33,704 bases of DNA. Source: Planctomycetaceae bacterium. Its GTDB lineage: Bacteria; Planctomycetota; Planctomycetia; Pirellulales; Thermoguttaceae. Location: positions 1 through 33,704 of the forward strand of contig WRKP01000028.1 of assembly GCA_009778035.1 (NCBI GenBank). The letters run 5' to 3'. The position numbers were made by a program, and so were the translations under genes. The notes beneath the pieces were generated by a model. The model was not told the origin of the DNA. It did no database searches and was given only the letters and a program-made list of their open reading frames with translations. Below are positions 7,588 through 16,114 of the stretch, piece after piece (position 1 is the stretch's first letter; each line of letters starts with the position of its first letter).

Positions 7588-9597
7588 TCATCCCAAGCAC
7601 TCGATCTGCGCATAAATCTGTTGTTCCGTAAAGCCTTCCAAATCAATGCACTTCGACGGACACACCGCAATGCACGTTCCACAACCCATACACAAACCCG
7701 GATTCACTCGAGCCGTCCACTTCACAAATTGACCATTGCGATCCTTCAACGCCTGCGGCTCTATCGCATTGTATGGACACGTCTTGCCGCACGCTAAACA
7801 CGCAACACAATGCTGCTCATCCACTCTCGCAATTTCAGGATCCCGCGTCAACATCGGCTGACTCAACATAATCAAAACCTTCGCCGCCGCTGCCGATGCC
7901 TGTGCCACCGCATCCGGGATGTCCTTCGGTGCCTGACACGCTCCACATACGAACACGCCCGCCGAATTCGTCTCCACCGGACGTAATTTTGAATGCGATT
8001 CCGTCAAAAAACCATTCGCGTCGTAACCGACTCCCAATTTCTGAGCCAAACGATCCGCTCGCGGCGGAGAATACATTGCCGTTGCCAAGACGACCAAATC
8101 CGCCTCTATCGTTACCGGAATTCCCGCCAACGTGTCCATTCCCTTTACGATCAATTTCCCATCTTCCTGCGTGATTTTGGAGACCCGACCCCGGTGAAAT
8201 ATCGCCCCATCCTGCTCAATCGCCCGACGGACAAATTCATCATATTTTTTGCCGCCGCTGCGAATGTCCATATAGAATACATGTGCCTCCCCGTGATGGA
8301 CTTTATGCTTGTACAGCATCGTGTGCTTGGCCGTATACATACAGCAAATTTTGGAGCAATAATCGAGCCCCTTGGCATTGTCGCGGGAACCGACGCATTT
8401 GATAAAGACCACTTTTTCCGGTATTTTTCCATCCGAAGGCCGTCTCGGCTCTCCGTTTGTCGGGCCCGATGCCGAAAGAAGACGCTCAAATTGCAATCCG
8501 TCAATCACGTCGGGATATTTGCCGTAGCCGTATTCGCCGTAGCCGCTCACACTCGCCGCAAGCGAAGCATTCAGCGGCTTTTTGTCGATCGTATAAAGTT
8601 GGAATCCCGTCGCGACAACGATTGCCCCGACTTCTTCCGTAACGATTTCGTCCTGGTCATCAAAATTGATGGCATCGACGGGACATTTTTTGGCGCAAAT
8701 ACCACATTTGCCCGACTTAATCATGCTGCAATGTTCGGCATCAATGACCGGCTTCGCGGGAACGGCCTGCGGGAACGGAATGTAAATTGCCGTTCGGTTG
8801 CCGAGGCCGTAGTCGAACTCATTGGGTATCTTTTTTTGCGGGCAAACCATCCAGCATGCACTGCACCCGGTGCATTTTTCGTGATCGACATATTTGGCTT
8901 TTTTCCTGACGCGGACTTTGAAGTTGCCGATGTAACCTTCGACGGTATCCACTTTTGAATAGGTCAGCAACTTGATATTGGGATGCTGTCCGACGTCGAC
9001 CATTCGGGGTGTCAGGATGCACTGGGAACAGTCGAGCGTGGGGAAGGTTTCGGAGAGTCCAGCCATTTTTCCGCCGATGGATGCCTCTTTTTCGACGAGG
9101 ACGACTTCATGTCCCGCCGAGGCGATGTCGAGAGCGGCTTGGATGCCAGCGACGCCGCCGCCGATGACCATAGCCCTTTTTGTAACGGGCACCTCGATCA
9201 TGGAAAGGGCGTTGTTATGTTTAACTTTTTCGACGGCCATTCGGATGAGTTCGACGGCTTTGTCGGTGGCTTGTTCTTTGTTGGAGTGAACCCAGGAACA
9301 GTGTTCACGGATATTGGCGACTTCGACGAGAAAGGGATTGATACCGGCAAGGGCAACTGCTTTGCGGAAAGTTCGCAGGTGCATGTGGGGGGAGCAGGCG
9401 GCGACGACGACGGCATTGAGGCCGAGTTCTTTAATTTTTTGGTTGATCAGTTGTTGTCCGGGTTCGCTGCACATGTACTTATAGTCCACGGAGCAGTGTA
9501 CGCCGGGGATTTTGGCAACTTCTTCGGTAACTTTTTCGCAGTCGACGGTTCGGGCGATATTTTCGCCGCACCAGCAAGTAAAGACGCCGATTTTCAT
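7588..9597 (-). CDS. HdrA-like iron-sulfur flavoprotein (CoB-CoM heterodisulfide reductase subunit A family)
   Basis: A 669-residue protein starting at the ATG at 9597. An upstream in-frame ATG at 9813 would overlap the previous gene and add 72 non-homologous residues; the HdrA N-terminal motif FTCWCGENI begins at residue 6, so the short form is chosen. Order: N-terminal HdrA domain (1-130), FAD Rossmann site VIGGGVAGIQAALD (144-157), the TLDCSQC motif (187-193), ferredoxin clusters C242/245/248/252 and C290/298/301/305, thioredoxin-reductase-like FAD domain, then two C-terminal 4Fe-4S motifs. HdrA proteins are central to flavin-based electron bifurcation. No hdrB, hdrC, mvhD or formate dehydrogenase genes are adjacent, so partners are unknown. 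It implies anaerobic electron transfer. Confidence 0.9.
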   Translation of the reverse strand: MKIGVFTCWCGENIARTVDCEKVTEEVAKIPGVHCSVDYKYMCSEPGQQLINQKIKELGLNAVVVAACSPHMHLRTFRKAVALAGINPFLVEVANIREHCSWVHSNKEQATDKAVELIRMAVEKVKHNNALSMIEVPVTKRAMVIGGGVAGIQAALDIASAGHEVVLVEKEASIGGKMAGLSETFPTLDCSQCILTPRMVDVGQHPNIKLLTYSKVDTVEGYIGNFKVRVRKKAKYVDHEKCTGCSACWMVCPQKKIPNEFDYGLGNRTAIYIPFPQAVPAKPVIDAEHCSMIKSGKCGICAKKCPVDAINFDDQDEIVTEEVGAIVVATGFQLYTIDKKPLNASLAASVSGYGEYGYGKYPDVIDGLQFERLLSASGPTNGEPRRPSDGKIPEKVVFIKCVGSRDNAKGLDYCSKICCMYTAKHTMLYKHKVHHGEAHVFYMDIRSGGKKYDEFVRRAIEQDGAIFHRGRVSKITQEDGKLIVKGMDTLAGIPVTIEADLVVLATAMYSPPRADRLAQKLGVGYDANGFLTESHSKLRPVETNSAGVFVCGACQAPKDIPDAVAQASAAAAKVLIMLSQPMLTRDPEIARVDEQHCVACLACGKTCPYNAIEPQALKDRNGQFVKWTARVNPGLCMGCGTCIAVCPSKCIDLEGFTEQQIYAQIECLG

Positions 9598-9606
9598 AAT
9601 GTCGGT

Positions 9607-9615
9607 ATTGTACCA
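9607..9615 (-). promoter_or_regulatory. Extended -10 of the hdrA-like gene, near-leaderless
   Basis: TGGTACAAT on the minus strand. The expected transcription start (about 9600) lies three bases before the ATG, which supports the start at 9597. Confidence 0.5.
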
Positions 9616-9647
9616 CGTACGGAGCGACGTTGCAAACAGAGCCGCAG

Positions 9648-9685
9648 CGTAAGCCGCCGAGCCCTGCGGGGCGAAAACGCTTACG
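9648..9685 (-). terminator. Hairpin over the stop of the fused acyltransferase gene
   Basis: CGTAAGC and GCTTACG arms are separated by 24 bases that hold a weaker GC-rich pairing. The stop codon of the gene ending at 9681 lies inside the arm. No U-run. A possible terminator before the hdrA promoter. Confidence 0.3.
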
Positions 9686-12600
9686 TTACGGATTCCGATA
9701 ACGTTTTGGCAACCGACTCCGCCATGCGTTTGATTGCGGCGAGGTCCAATTTGCCCGTACCCAGGATCGGGATCGATTCCACCTTCACAAATCCCTCCAC
9801 TCGCGGGATCCAAAGGCGAGGCAAACTCGATGCCAGCAATCGCTCGACTACCTTTTCAGGATTCAACGACGCATCACTATACAAGACCATAATCTGCTCG
9901 CCACGCGTCCGATGAGGCAATGCCGTAACCGCAACCACCAACTCCGCCGAATCCGTATCTTCCCTATCCGAGAGAATTTTCTGGATTTCCTCCTCGATCA
10001 AGATATGCGGCACCATTTCGCCCCCGATCTTCGATATCCGAGATTGACGGCCCGTTACCCAAACAAAACCATCCCCGTCGATCTTGCCGACATCGCCGGT
10101 CGAATACCAGCCATCCTTGATCACCTCCGCCGTCTTGTCCGGCTGCTTATAATACCCCTTCATCACCGTCGCACCTTTGGCAACGATCATCCCAATTCCC
10201 TCGGGCGGCATATCTTCGCCCGTCTCCAAATCGACAACTTTGACCACCACATTGCAAAGCGTTCGGCCAATCGAACCATCCTTTTGGTATGTGTGAAAGT
10301 TGTCGGAAACTCGGTTTTGAGGAATACACGTTGCCATCACGGGCGAAAGTTCCGTCGCACCAAATCCCTCCGTCGGACGCACGCCATATTTCGCCTCCCA
10401 GGCATCAATCAAATCGACGGGAAACTTTTCCGCTCCGCACACAATGCCCGGTACGTTGACGAAATCCTCCTTCGGACAGTAGCGGTAAAAGTTCCGCAAA
10501 AACGTCGGCGTCGACGGCATAAAAGTAATCGGGTACTTTTTCGCCATTTCGGCGATTTTTTTCGGCTCCAACGGACTGAAATGAAACACGCCCTGCCCGC
10601 CGCACAAAATCGGCAGCCAAAAGTTCCCCATCAGACCAAATGCGTGGAACAACGGCAGGAAGCCGAGAATGGTATCTTTTTCCGTCAGCATCTGCGCCCC
10701 GACAAAGCCTCGGCCAACTTCGGCAATGTTATCATTCGTCAGCATCACGCCTTTGGGTTGTCCCGTCGAGCCGGATGTGTAGATAATCGTCATCAATTCA
10801 TCGGTCAATCCCTTCGCCGTCAAACCGAGTTTCCATTCGAGCAGGCTTGCCGGGACGAATTTTGCCAGCAGGAAGTATTTGAGTTTCGTTTTATTGCTCA
10901 ATTTTTCGGCCAAATCTTCGGTACAGATCACCTCGGCCTGGAGTTCCGTCTTGAGATGAGGCAGGCGTTCGAGCACCCGACGGCTTGTCAGGACGTGTTT
11001 GATTCCCGCTTGCCGGATGCAGTAATTGATGCCTTCCGAGCCGAACGTAAAGTTCAGATTGATGGGGACGCGGCGGTCCAAATTGAGGGCGGCATTGAGA
11101 ATCCCGCCGCCGACCGACATCGGCGTCAGCACGCCGACGTGCGGTTCCTCTTCACGGGAAGCGAGAATGTGCGTCCGCAGCAATTTCCGCAGTGCAAGGG
11201 CTGCCGTCAAAAATTTGTAACCATCCAATTCCCTGCCGGTGGAGTCGGCAAACATCAATCGGCGGCCCCGTTTTTTGCTCGCTCTAATCAGTTGCCTGGC
11301 CGGAATCTGCAACTTTTTCGTATTATGTTCCCGATGCGAATCCACGCCGAGTTCCTGGACGGCCAGTTGAACTTGCAACGGATATTTGACGTCATACATC
11401 GGCTTGCCGAACGAAACGATGACGTCGATCAAGAGTTTGCGTGGCCGGAGTTTGATTTTTTCGCCGTATTTGTAACTGAACATACTTTCGTGCAGTCCGC
11501 CGATATGACACGGGATGATGGGGATCGGCTTGCCGTCCGGTGTTTTGACGCCTTTGAGCATTGCCATAAAACCGGGTTCAAACGCTCTCATTTGGCCGTT
11601 TCGGGTGATTCCTCCTTCGGCAAAAACGGCAACGAGTTCGCCGTTTTGGAGTGCTTCCCGGGCCTCCCGAATCGCTTTGATGACATTTTTCGGGCTGCCG
11701 GGCAATATCGTGATGAGCCGCGTTTCCCGAACGCAAGGGTCAAGGAATTTGGGGATCATGTCCCGATGGGCAACGCCTCGAATTGGCCGCGGACTCGCAA
11801 AATACAGCATGAAACCGTCGAGCAGGCTGACGTGATTGCAAACAAGCAGGGCTCCGCCGGTTGCGGGTATGTTTTCGAGCCCCACGTGCTTGGGCCGGTA
11901 AATCCATGTCAAGGCCTTCAAGCCGAACATTAAAAACTGGGCGGTGTAGAGATAAAACAGCATGGAGCAAACGAACAGTGTTAAGAGTCCGGTCGCAATC
12001 CAAATCATGAGACTTGCAGTTCCTCCGCCGAATGCACCGAAAACGGCCGCACCGAGCAGCCCGAGTCCGGCAAAGAGAAGCATCGCGGAAAAGGTACAAA
12101 AGTTATAGGCAGCAATCATTCTTCCTCGTTGGGCTTTAGGACTGTTTTTTTGAATGTAAGCGGCAAGGGGGACGTCGTACAAACCGGCTCCGAGTCCCGC
12201 GAGGAGCATAAAAATCGCCCCGAAAACGTAGGGGGTCGCGAGCGGTGAACCGTAACCTGCCCCGACTTCTCCGGCATAGCCGGGCGTGAAGCCGAGTATA
12301 AGTATAAACAATCCCATAAAAAATGCACCGACAGGGACGAGTCCCAATTCGATGCGTTTCCCGGACAGGATGCCGCAAATGAGTGCTCCGATCCCGATCC
12401 CGAGGGTCAAGAGAGCGGCGAGCGGCGTGACGTACTGCTGTTGGACCATCAGGTATTCGGTCGCGTATTTGTCGATGTTATTTTGCGCCAAAGCGGCCAG
12501 GCCCCAGAAAAACGCGCTGGCGATCGCGACCCAAAACAAGGCCCTATGCGAAAACAGAATCGCAAGGTCTTTGCCGGTTTGTGCAAAGGGATTTTTAGGG

Positions 12601-13289
12601 AATTTCGCTCCCGGGTCGACGGGTTGGAATTTCGGGATGAAGAAACTGGTCAAGAGTCCGAGGGTTGCGGTGCCGACGAGCACGAGGATGGTAATCCAAA
12701 TAGCATTTCCGCCGGGAATGCCTGCGACGATGATTTCGTTGTCGGTATATTCGAAAAGGGTCGTCCAGAAGAACACGTACCCGCCGACGATTTGCCCGGA
12801 CACGATGGCGACCATGGTCAGCATCGCGATAATTCCGTTGGCGGCGGAGATGGAGGTACTCGGCACGAGGTCGGGAATGAGTCCGTATTTTGACGGGCTG
12901 AAAAAGGCGGATTGCGAGCCGAGGAGGAAGAGAATCCCGAGCAGGAGAATGACTTTAAGGGGCATCCCGTTGGAGTCGGGCGAGACGGCGGGCCCGAGAC
13001 AGATGACGCCGACGGCAAGGGCGAGGAGAATAAGTTCGATGGTTTTGCACCAAATGACGGTATTTCGCCGGCTGTATTTATCGGTAACGTAACCGGCGAT
13101 GGAGGCCCAAAGGATGAAGGGGATGATGAGGAAGGCGGCCCCGAGGAAGCGGATATCATCTTTTCCGTCGGCCATATAGGCTTTTCCGATGGGAACGAGG
13201 AGCCAGCGGAAAACGTTATCGTTGAAGGCCACGGTGAATTGCGTGCAGAGCAGGGCGATAAATCCACGGTTCCAGAGCGATTGCGGCAT
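9681..13289 (-). CDS. LplT-PlsC-Aas fusion: MFS lysophospholipid transporter, acyltransferase and acyl-ACP synthetase
   Basis: About 1202 residues. Start set at 13289 because MPQSLWNRGFIALLCTQF matches LplT-type N-termini and a TATAAT lies exactly six bases before it; an ATG at 13358 would add 23 residues. Residues 1-455 form a 12-helix major facilitator domain like LplT. Residues about 470-640 are a PlsC acyltransferase with NHVSLLD (H486, D491) and EGGITR (558-563). Residues about 690-1200 are an AMP-forming synthetase with YTSGSTGQPKG (837-847), GFGATE and YSTGDVG. E. coli encodes LplT and Aas separately. The predicted job is to import lysophospholipid into the cytoplasm-facing leaflet, activate fatty acid and reacylate. 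Known fusions of this type exist in other bacteria. Confidence 0.93.
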   Translation of the reverse strand: MPQSLWNRGFIALLCTQFTVAFNDNVFRWLLVPIGKAYMADGKDDIRFLGAAFLIIPFILWASIAGYVTDKYSRRNTVIWCKTIELILLALAVGVICLGPAVSPDSNGMPLKVILLLGILFLLGSQSAFFSPSKYGLIPDLVPSTSISAANGIIAMLTMVAIVSGQIVGGYVFFWTTLFEYTDNEIIVAGIPGGNAIWITILVLVGTATLGLLTSFFIPKFQPVDPGAKFPKNPFAQTGKDLAILFSHRALFWVAIASAFFWGLAALAQNNIDKYATEYLMVQQQYVTPLAALLTLGIGIGALICGILSGKRIELGLVPVGAFFMGLFILILGFTPGYAGEVGAGYGSPLATPYVFGAIFMLLAGLGAGLYDVPLAAYIQKNSPKAQRGRMIAAYNFCTFSAMLLFAGLGLLGAAVFGAFGGGTASLMIWIATGLLTLFVCSMLFYLYTAQFLMFGLKALTWIYRPKHVGLENIPATGGALLVCNHVSLLDGFMLYFASPRPIRGVAHRDMIPKFLDPCVRETRLITILPGSPKNVIKAIREAREALQNGELVAVFAEGGITRNGQMRAFEPGFMAMLKGVKTPDGKPIPIIPCHIGGLHESMFSYKYGEKIKLRPRKLLIDVIVSFGKPMYDVKYPLQVQLAVQELGVDSHREHNTKKLQIPARQLIRASKKRGRRLMFADSTGRELDGYKFLTAALALRKLLRTHILASREEEPHVGVLTPMSVGGGILNAALNLDRRVPINLNFTFGSEGINYCIRQAGIKHVLTSRRVLERLPHLKTELQAEVICTEDLAEKLSNKTKLKYFLLAKFVPASLLEWKLGLTAKGLTDELMTIIYTSGSTGQPKGVMLTNDNIAEVGRGFVGAQMLTEKDTILGFLPLFHAFGLMGNFWLPILCGGQGVFHFSPLEPKKIAEMAKKYPITFMPSTPTFLRNFYRYCPKEDFVNVPGIVCGAEKFPVDLIDAWEAKYGVRPTEGFGATELSPVMATCIPQNRVSDNFHTYQKDGSIGRTLCNVVVKVVDLETGEDMPPEGIGMIVAKGATVMKGYYKQPDKTAEVIKDGWYSTGDVGKIDGDGFVWVTGRQSRISKIGGEMVPHILIEEEIQKILSDREDTDSAELVVAVTALPHRTRGEQIMVLYSDASLNPEKVVERLLASSLPRLWIPRVEGFVKVESIPILGTGKLDLAAIKRMAESVAKTLSESVT

Positions 13290-13295
13290 TCTGGA

Positions 13296-13324
13296 ATTAT
13301 AACGAAAAAAGAGCGCCAGCGCAA
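13296..13324 (-). promoter_or_regulatory. Promoter placing transcription start on the ATG
   Basis: TTGCGC, 17-base spacer, TATAAT on the minus strand. The base expected as +1 is 13289, the A of the start codon. This predicts leaderless mRNA for the fused transporter-acyltransferase gene. Confidence 0.6.
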
Positions 13325-13352
13325 GAGTGGGGGGCATGAGCGGGACGGCATC

Positions 13353-13381
13353 TTGCAATTTTGCCCTGGATTTCGTAAAAT
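13353..13381 (+). promoter_or_regulatory. Putative promoter of the PH-like membrane protein gene
   Basis: TTGCAA, 17-base spacer, TAAAAT. Predicted start near 13388, leader about 12 bases without an SD. Confidence 0.5.
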
Positions 13382-13399
13382 GGCGAAGTGTGAGGGCCC

Positions 13400-13810
13400 A
13401 TGGAAACTACAAAGCCGATTCTCTACTCCGTCAGCCTGATGGCCGACCAAAAAGCCAGTGCCATCGTGCTCGGATTGGTTGCAATCTGTGTGTGTCTTGC
13501 CGTATGGAATTACGGCAACGGCTGGGCAGTGCTCATCTGTTTGCTCTTGCCTATTTTGTCGATAGGATATGCCTTCCTGCCGGTTCGTTTGGAAGTGAAT
13601 AGTAATGGCATAGTACGGACATCGCTTGGACGAACTTGGCTCATCCGATGGAGTGATATTCGCACATACCAAATCCAGCATAATGGTTTGCTATTGCTTA
13701 CTCAACAGGAGCGCTTTGTATTGGATCCGCTTTGTGCTTATTTTCTTCCGGTTCCGAAAAGGTTAATGAACGATGTTCTTTATCGGTTCAGACTTTTTGT
13801 GGGCGAGTAG
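13400..13810 (+). CDS. Small membrane protein with bacterial PH-like domain
   Basis: 136 residues. Two hydrophobic helices (about 20-36 and 42-60) are followed by a beta-rich segment (VNSNGIVRTSLGRTWLIRWS then GLLLLTQQERFVLDP), the layout of YcxB-like and other bacterial PH-domain membrane proteins. The function of this family is poorly known. The gene stands alone, divergent from the fused acyltransferase gene and with its own promoter. A strong hairpin lies 46 bases after the stop. Confidence 0.7.
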   Translation: METTKPILYSVSLMADQKASAIVLGLVAICVCLAVWNYGNGWAVLICLLLPILSIGYAFLPVRLEVNSNGIVRTSLGRTWLIRWSDIRTYQIQHNGLLLLTQQERFVLDPLCAYFLPVPKRLMNDVLYRFRLFVGE

Positions 13811-13856
13811 TTTTTAGGGGAACTTTTTACATTCAGGGACTATAACAGACATAACC

Positions 13857-13883
13857 CCCAGACTGCCAATTTGGCAGTTTGGG
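13857..13883. terminator. Strong hairpin between the PH-like gene and dnaK
   Basis: CCCAGACTGCC, loop AATTT, GGCAGTTTGGG: eleven pairs with one G-T wobble. It may terminate the upstream gene or act in a dnaK leader. It does not match CIRCE, the HrcA operator, and no U-run follows. 13884-14026 otherwise shows nothing clear. Confidence 0.5.
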
Positions 13884-14026
13884 CCTCTTCATCTTGCACA
13901 AGTCTTTTTGCGAAAACATCTTACGGAAAGTCGTTTTTTGGCACACGATTTGCTCTCACTAAAGATGATTAAGGAGGCTACAGCCCAAAACCTGGATAAT
14001 CCAACAAAAAATACGGAGAATCAATC

Positions 14027-15931
14027 ATGGCAACCGGAGAAAAAATAATCGGAATCGACCTCGGAACGACAAACTCAGTCGTCTCCGTGATGGAAGGAAA
14101 AGACGTTAAAGTGATTCCCAATGCAGAAGGAAATCGTTTAACACCCAGCGTCGTCGCCTTTACCGACGGCGGTGGAACTCTCGTCGGAGAACCTGCACGA
14201 CGACAAGCCGTTACAAATCCAACGCGAACCGTCGCTTCCATCAAACGCTTCATGGGAAGGCGACAAAGCGAAGTCGCCTCCGAAGAAAAAATGGTGCCGT
14301 ACAAAGTCATCGGCAGCAGTGATGAATACGTCAAACTTGAAATCGACGGTAAAAACTACACGCCGCCCGAAATTTCCGCGATGACTCTCCGAAAAATGAA
14401 GGAGTCCGCCGAAGCCTATCTCGGACATAAAGTGAACAAAGCCGTTATCACCGTGCCCGCCTACTTCAACGATGCTCAACGACAAGCAACCAAAGATGCC
14501 GGTCAAATTGCCGGACTCGAAGTGGCTCGTATCATCAACGAACCAACGGCAGCATCCTTGGCTTACGGGCTTGATAAAAATGTCAACCAAAGGATCGTCG
14601 TATTCGACCTCGGCGGCGGAACATTCGACGTGTCCTGTCTCGAAGTAGCAGACGGCGTGTTCCAAGTGTTGAGCACCAACGGCGATACCCATCTCGGCGG
14701 TGATGATTTTGACGAAGTGCTTATCAATCACGTCGCGGAACAGTTCAAATCCGAACAAGGCATTGACCTCCGCAACGATGCGATGGCCTTGCAACGGCTC
14801 CAAGAGGCATGCGAAAAGGCGAAACGCGAATTGAGCAGTGCCCAAGCGACCGACATTAACTTGCCCTTTATTACGGCGGATCAAAACGGCCCGAAACATT
14901 TGCAGCATAAGTTGACGCGTGCAAAATTCGAACAGTTGACCGACCATCTCGTCGAGCGTTGCCGCGGTCCCGTTATGCAAGCATTGCAGGATGCGAATCT
15001 GTCGGCATCGCAGATTGACGAAGTAGTCTTGGTCGGCGGTTCGACGCGGATTCCCAAAGTGCAAGACTTGGTGCGTACTACTTTCAATAAGGAGCCGCAT
15101 AAAGGAGTCAATCCCGACGAAGTCGTCGCAGCCGGTGCGGCCATTCAGGGAGCGGTACTCGGCGGAGAAGTTCGCGATGTGCTCCTGCTCGATGTTACGC
15201 CGTTGTCGCTGGGCATTGAAACGCTCGGCGGTATTATGACGAAGTTGGTCGAACGGAACACGACGATTCCGACGGAGAAAAAGCAAGTTTTTAGTACGGC
15301 AGATGATAGTCAATCGGCAGTAACGATTAAAGTGTATCAGGGCGAGCGTGAAATTGCGGCACATAACCGATTGCTGGGCCAGTTCAATTTGGAGGGTATT
15401 CCGCCGGCTCCGCGAGGCGTGCCGCAGATTGAAGTATCGTTCGACTTGGATGCCAATGGGATATTGAATGTATCTGCAAGAGACCTCGGCACGAAGAAAG
15501 AAACGAAGGTTCGGATCGAGCAGTCGTCGGGCTTGTCGAAGGAAGAGATAGAGCGAATGCAGCGTGATGCGGAGATGCATGCCGAAGAGGATAAGCGAGA
15601 GCGGGAGTTAGTAGAGGCGAAAAATAATGCGGAGTCGATGTGCTTCCAGTTGGAGAAGTTGTTGAAGGAGCATGATACGGCATTGAATCAGACGGACAAG
15701 GATGCGGTGAATGCAGCAATTGGCCGAACGCGGGAGGCGATGTTGACGGATGATTTATCTAAAATCAAGTCGGCAACGGACCAGTTGGAGCAGGCCTCGC
15801 ATGCGATGAGCAAGGCGATGTATGAGGCAGCGGCGCAGCAGCAACCGACGGACGGACAGGGCGAAGCGAAATCTCCCGATGTGCAGGGCGATGATGATGC
15901 GATTGATGCGGAGTTTGAAGTGAAGAAGTAG
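14027..15931 (+). CDS. dnaK: Molecular chaperone DnaK (Hsp70)
   Basis: 634 residues, normal length. ATP-driven cytoplasmic chaperone that cycles with DnaJ and GrpE. Signatures: [14 protein letters not shown] near the N-terminus, [16 protein letters not shown] mid-ATPase, [14 protein letters not shown], the interdomain linker [16 protein letters not shown], the substrate domain, and an acidic tail ending DAEFEVKK. grpE, dnaJ and hrcA are not adjacent, and no CIRCE or obvious sigma-32 element was found. It shows the strongest codon drift in the window: third-position C exceeds G 21 to 5 in the first 60 codons, while G exceeds C 34 to 4 in the 60 codons from 15539. Confidence 0.98.
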   Translation: MATGEKIIGIDLGTTNSVVSVMEGKDVKVIPNAEGNRLTPSVVAFTDGGGTLVGEPARRQAVTNPTRTVASIKRFMGRRQSEVASEEKMVPYKVIGSSDEYVKLEIDGKNYTPPEISAMTLRKMKESAEAYLGHKVNKAVITVPAYFNDAQRQATKDAGQIAGLEVARIINEPTAASLAYGLDKNVNQRIVVFDLGGGTFDVSCLEVADGVFQVLSTNGDTHLGGDDFDEVLINHVAEQFKSEQGIDLRNDAMALQRLQEACEKAKRELSSAQATDINLPFITADQNGPKHLQHKLTRAKFEQLTDHLVERCRGPVMQALQDANLSASQIDEVVLVGGSTRIPKVQDLVRTTFNKEPHKGVNPDEVVAAGAAIQGAVLGGEVRDVLLLDVTPLSLGIETLGGIMTKLVERNTTIPTEKKQVFSTADDSQSAVTIKVYQGEREIAAHNRLLGQFNLEGIPPAPRGVPQIEVSFDLDANGILNVSARDLGTKKETKVRIEQSSGLSKEEIERMQRDAEMHAEEDKRERELVEAKNNAESMCFQLEKLLKEHDTALNQTDKDAVNAAIGRTREAMLTDDLSKIKSATDQLEQASHAMSKAMYEAAAQQQPTDGQGEAKSPDVQGDDDAIDAEFEVKK

Positions 15932-15939
15932 TTCGCCGC

Positions 15940-15963
15940 CTCGCCCTGCAGACGCGGGGCGAG
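15940..15963 (+). terminator. Hairpin after dnaK
   Basis: CTCGCCC and GGGCGAG with a 10-base loop, nine bases after the dnaK stop. No U-run. Confidence 0.4.
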
Positions 15964-16079
15964 ACTGAATACAAAACGGGAATTGACTTTTTTGTAGATT
16001 TTCGGCCATACGCGCCGGTGGTTTTCCCGAATCCTTTGATTAGCGGACTGCACACCGGCTGCGAGATGGTGGAAATTCA

Positions 16080-16108
16080 TTGACAAAGCCAGCAAACGGA
16101 ATTATAAT
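16080..16108 (+). promoter_or_regulatory. Consensus promoter with start on the ATG
   Basis: TTGACA, 17-base spacer, TATAAT: an exact housekeeping-sigma consensus. The expected +1 is 16115, the A of the following ATG. This is the clearest leaderless arrangement in the window. Confidence 0.75.
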
Positions 16109-16114
16109 GAAAAG

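Noticed and set aside
9598-9813. Longer N-terminus for the hdrA-like protein
   Set aside because: It would overlap the upstream gene, the added residues do not resemble HdrA, and the extended -10 fits the start at 9597.
9912-11933. 673-codon open frame opposite the LplT-Aas fusion
   Set aside because: It is antisense to well-conserved acyltransferase and synthetase domains and its translation is rich in Arg, His and Phe with no domain.
12286-13092. 268-codon plus-strand frame over the transporter domain
   Set aside because: Antisense to the major facilitator domain; composition is not protein-like.
13857-13883. CIRCE heat-shock operator before dnaK
   Set aside because: The hairpin lacks the TTAGCACTC-N9-GAGTGCTAA sequence.
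13971-13977. AAGGAGG upstream of dnaK as its ribosome binding site
   Set aside because: It lies 49 bases before the dnaK ATG and no start codon is suitably placed after it.
14138-15580. 480-codon open frame opposite dnaK
   Set aside because: dnaK is certain on the plus strand; the antisense frame is a by-product of its codon bias.
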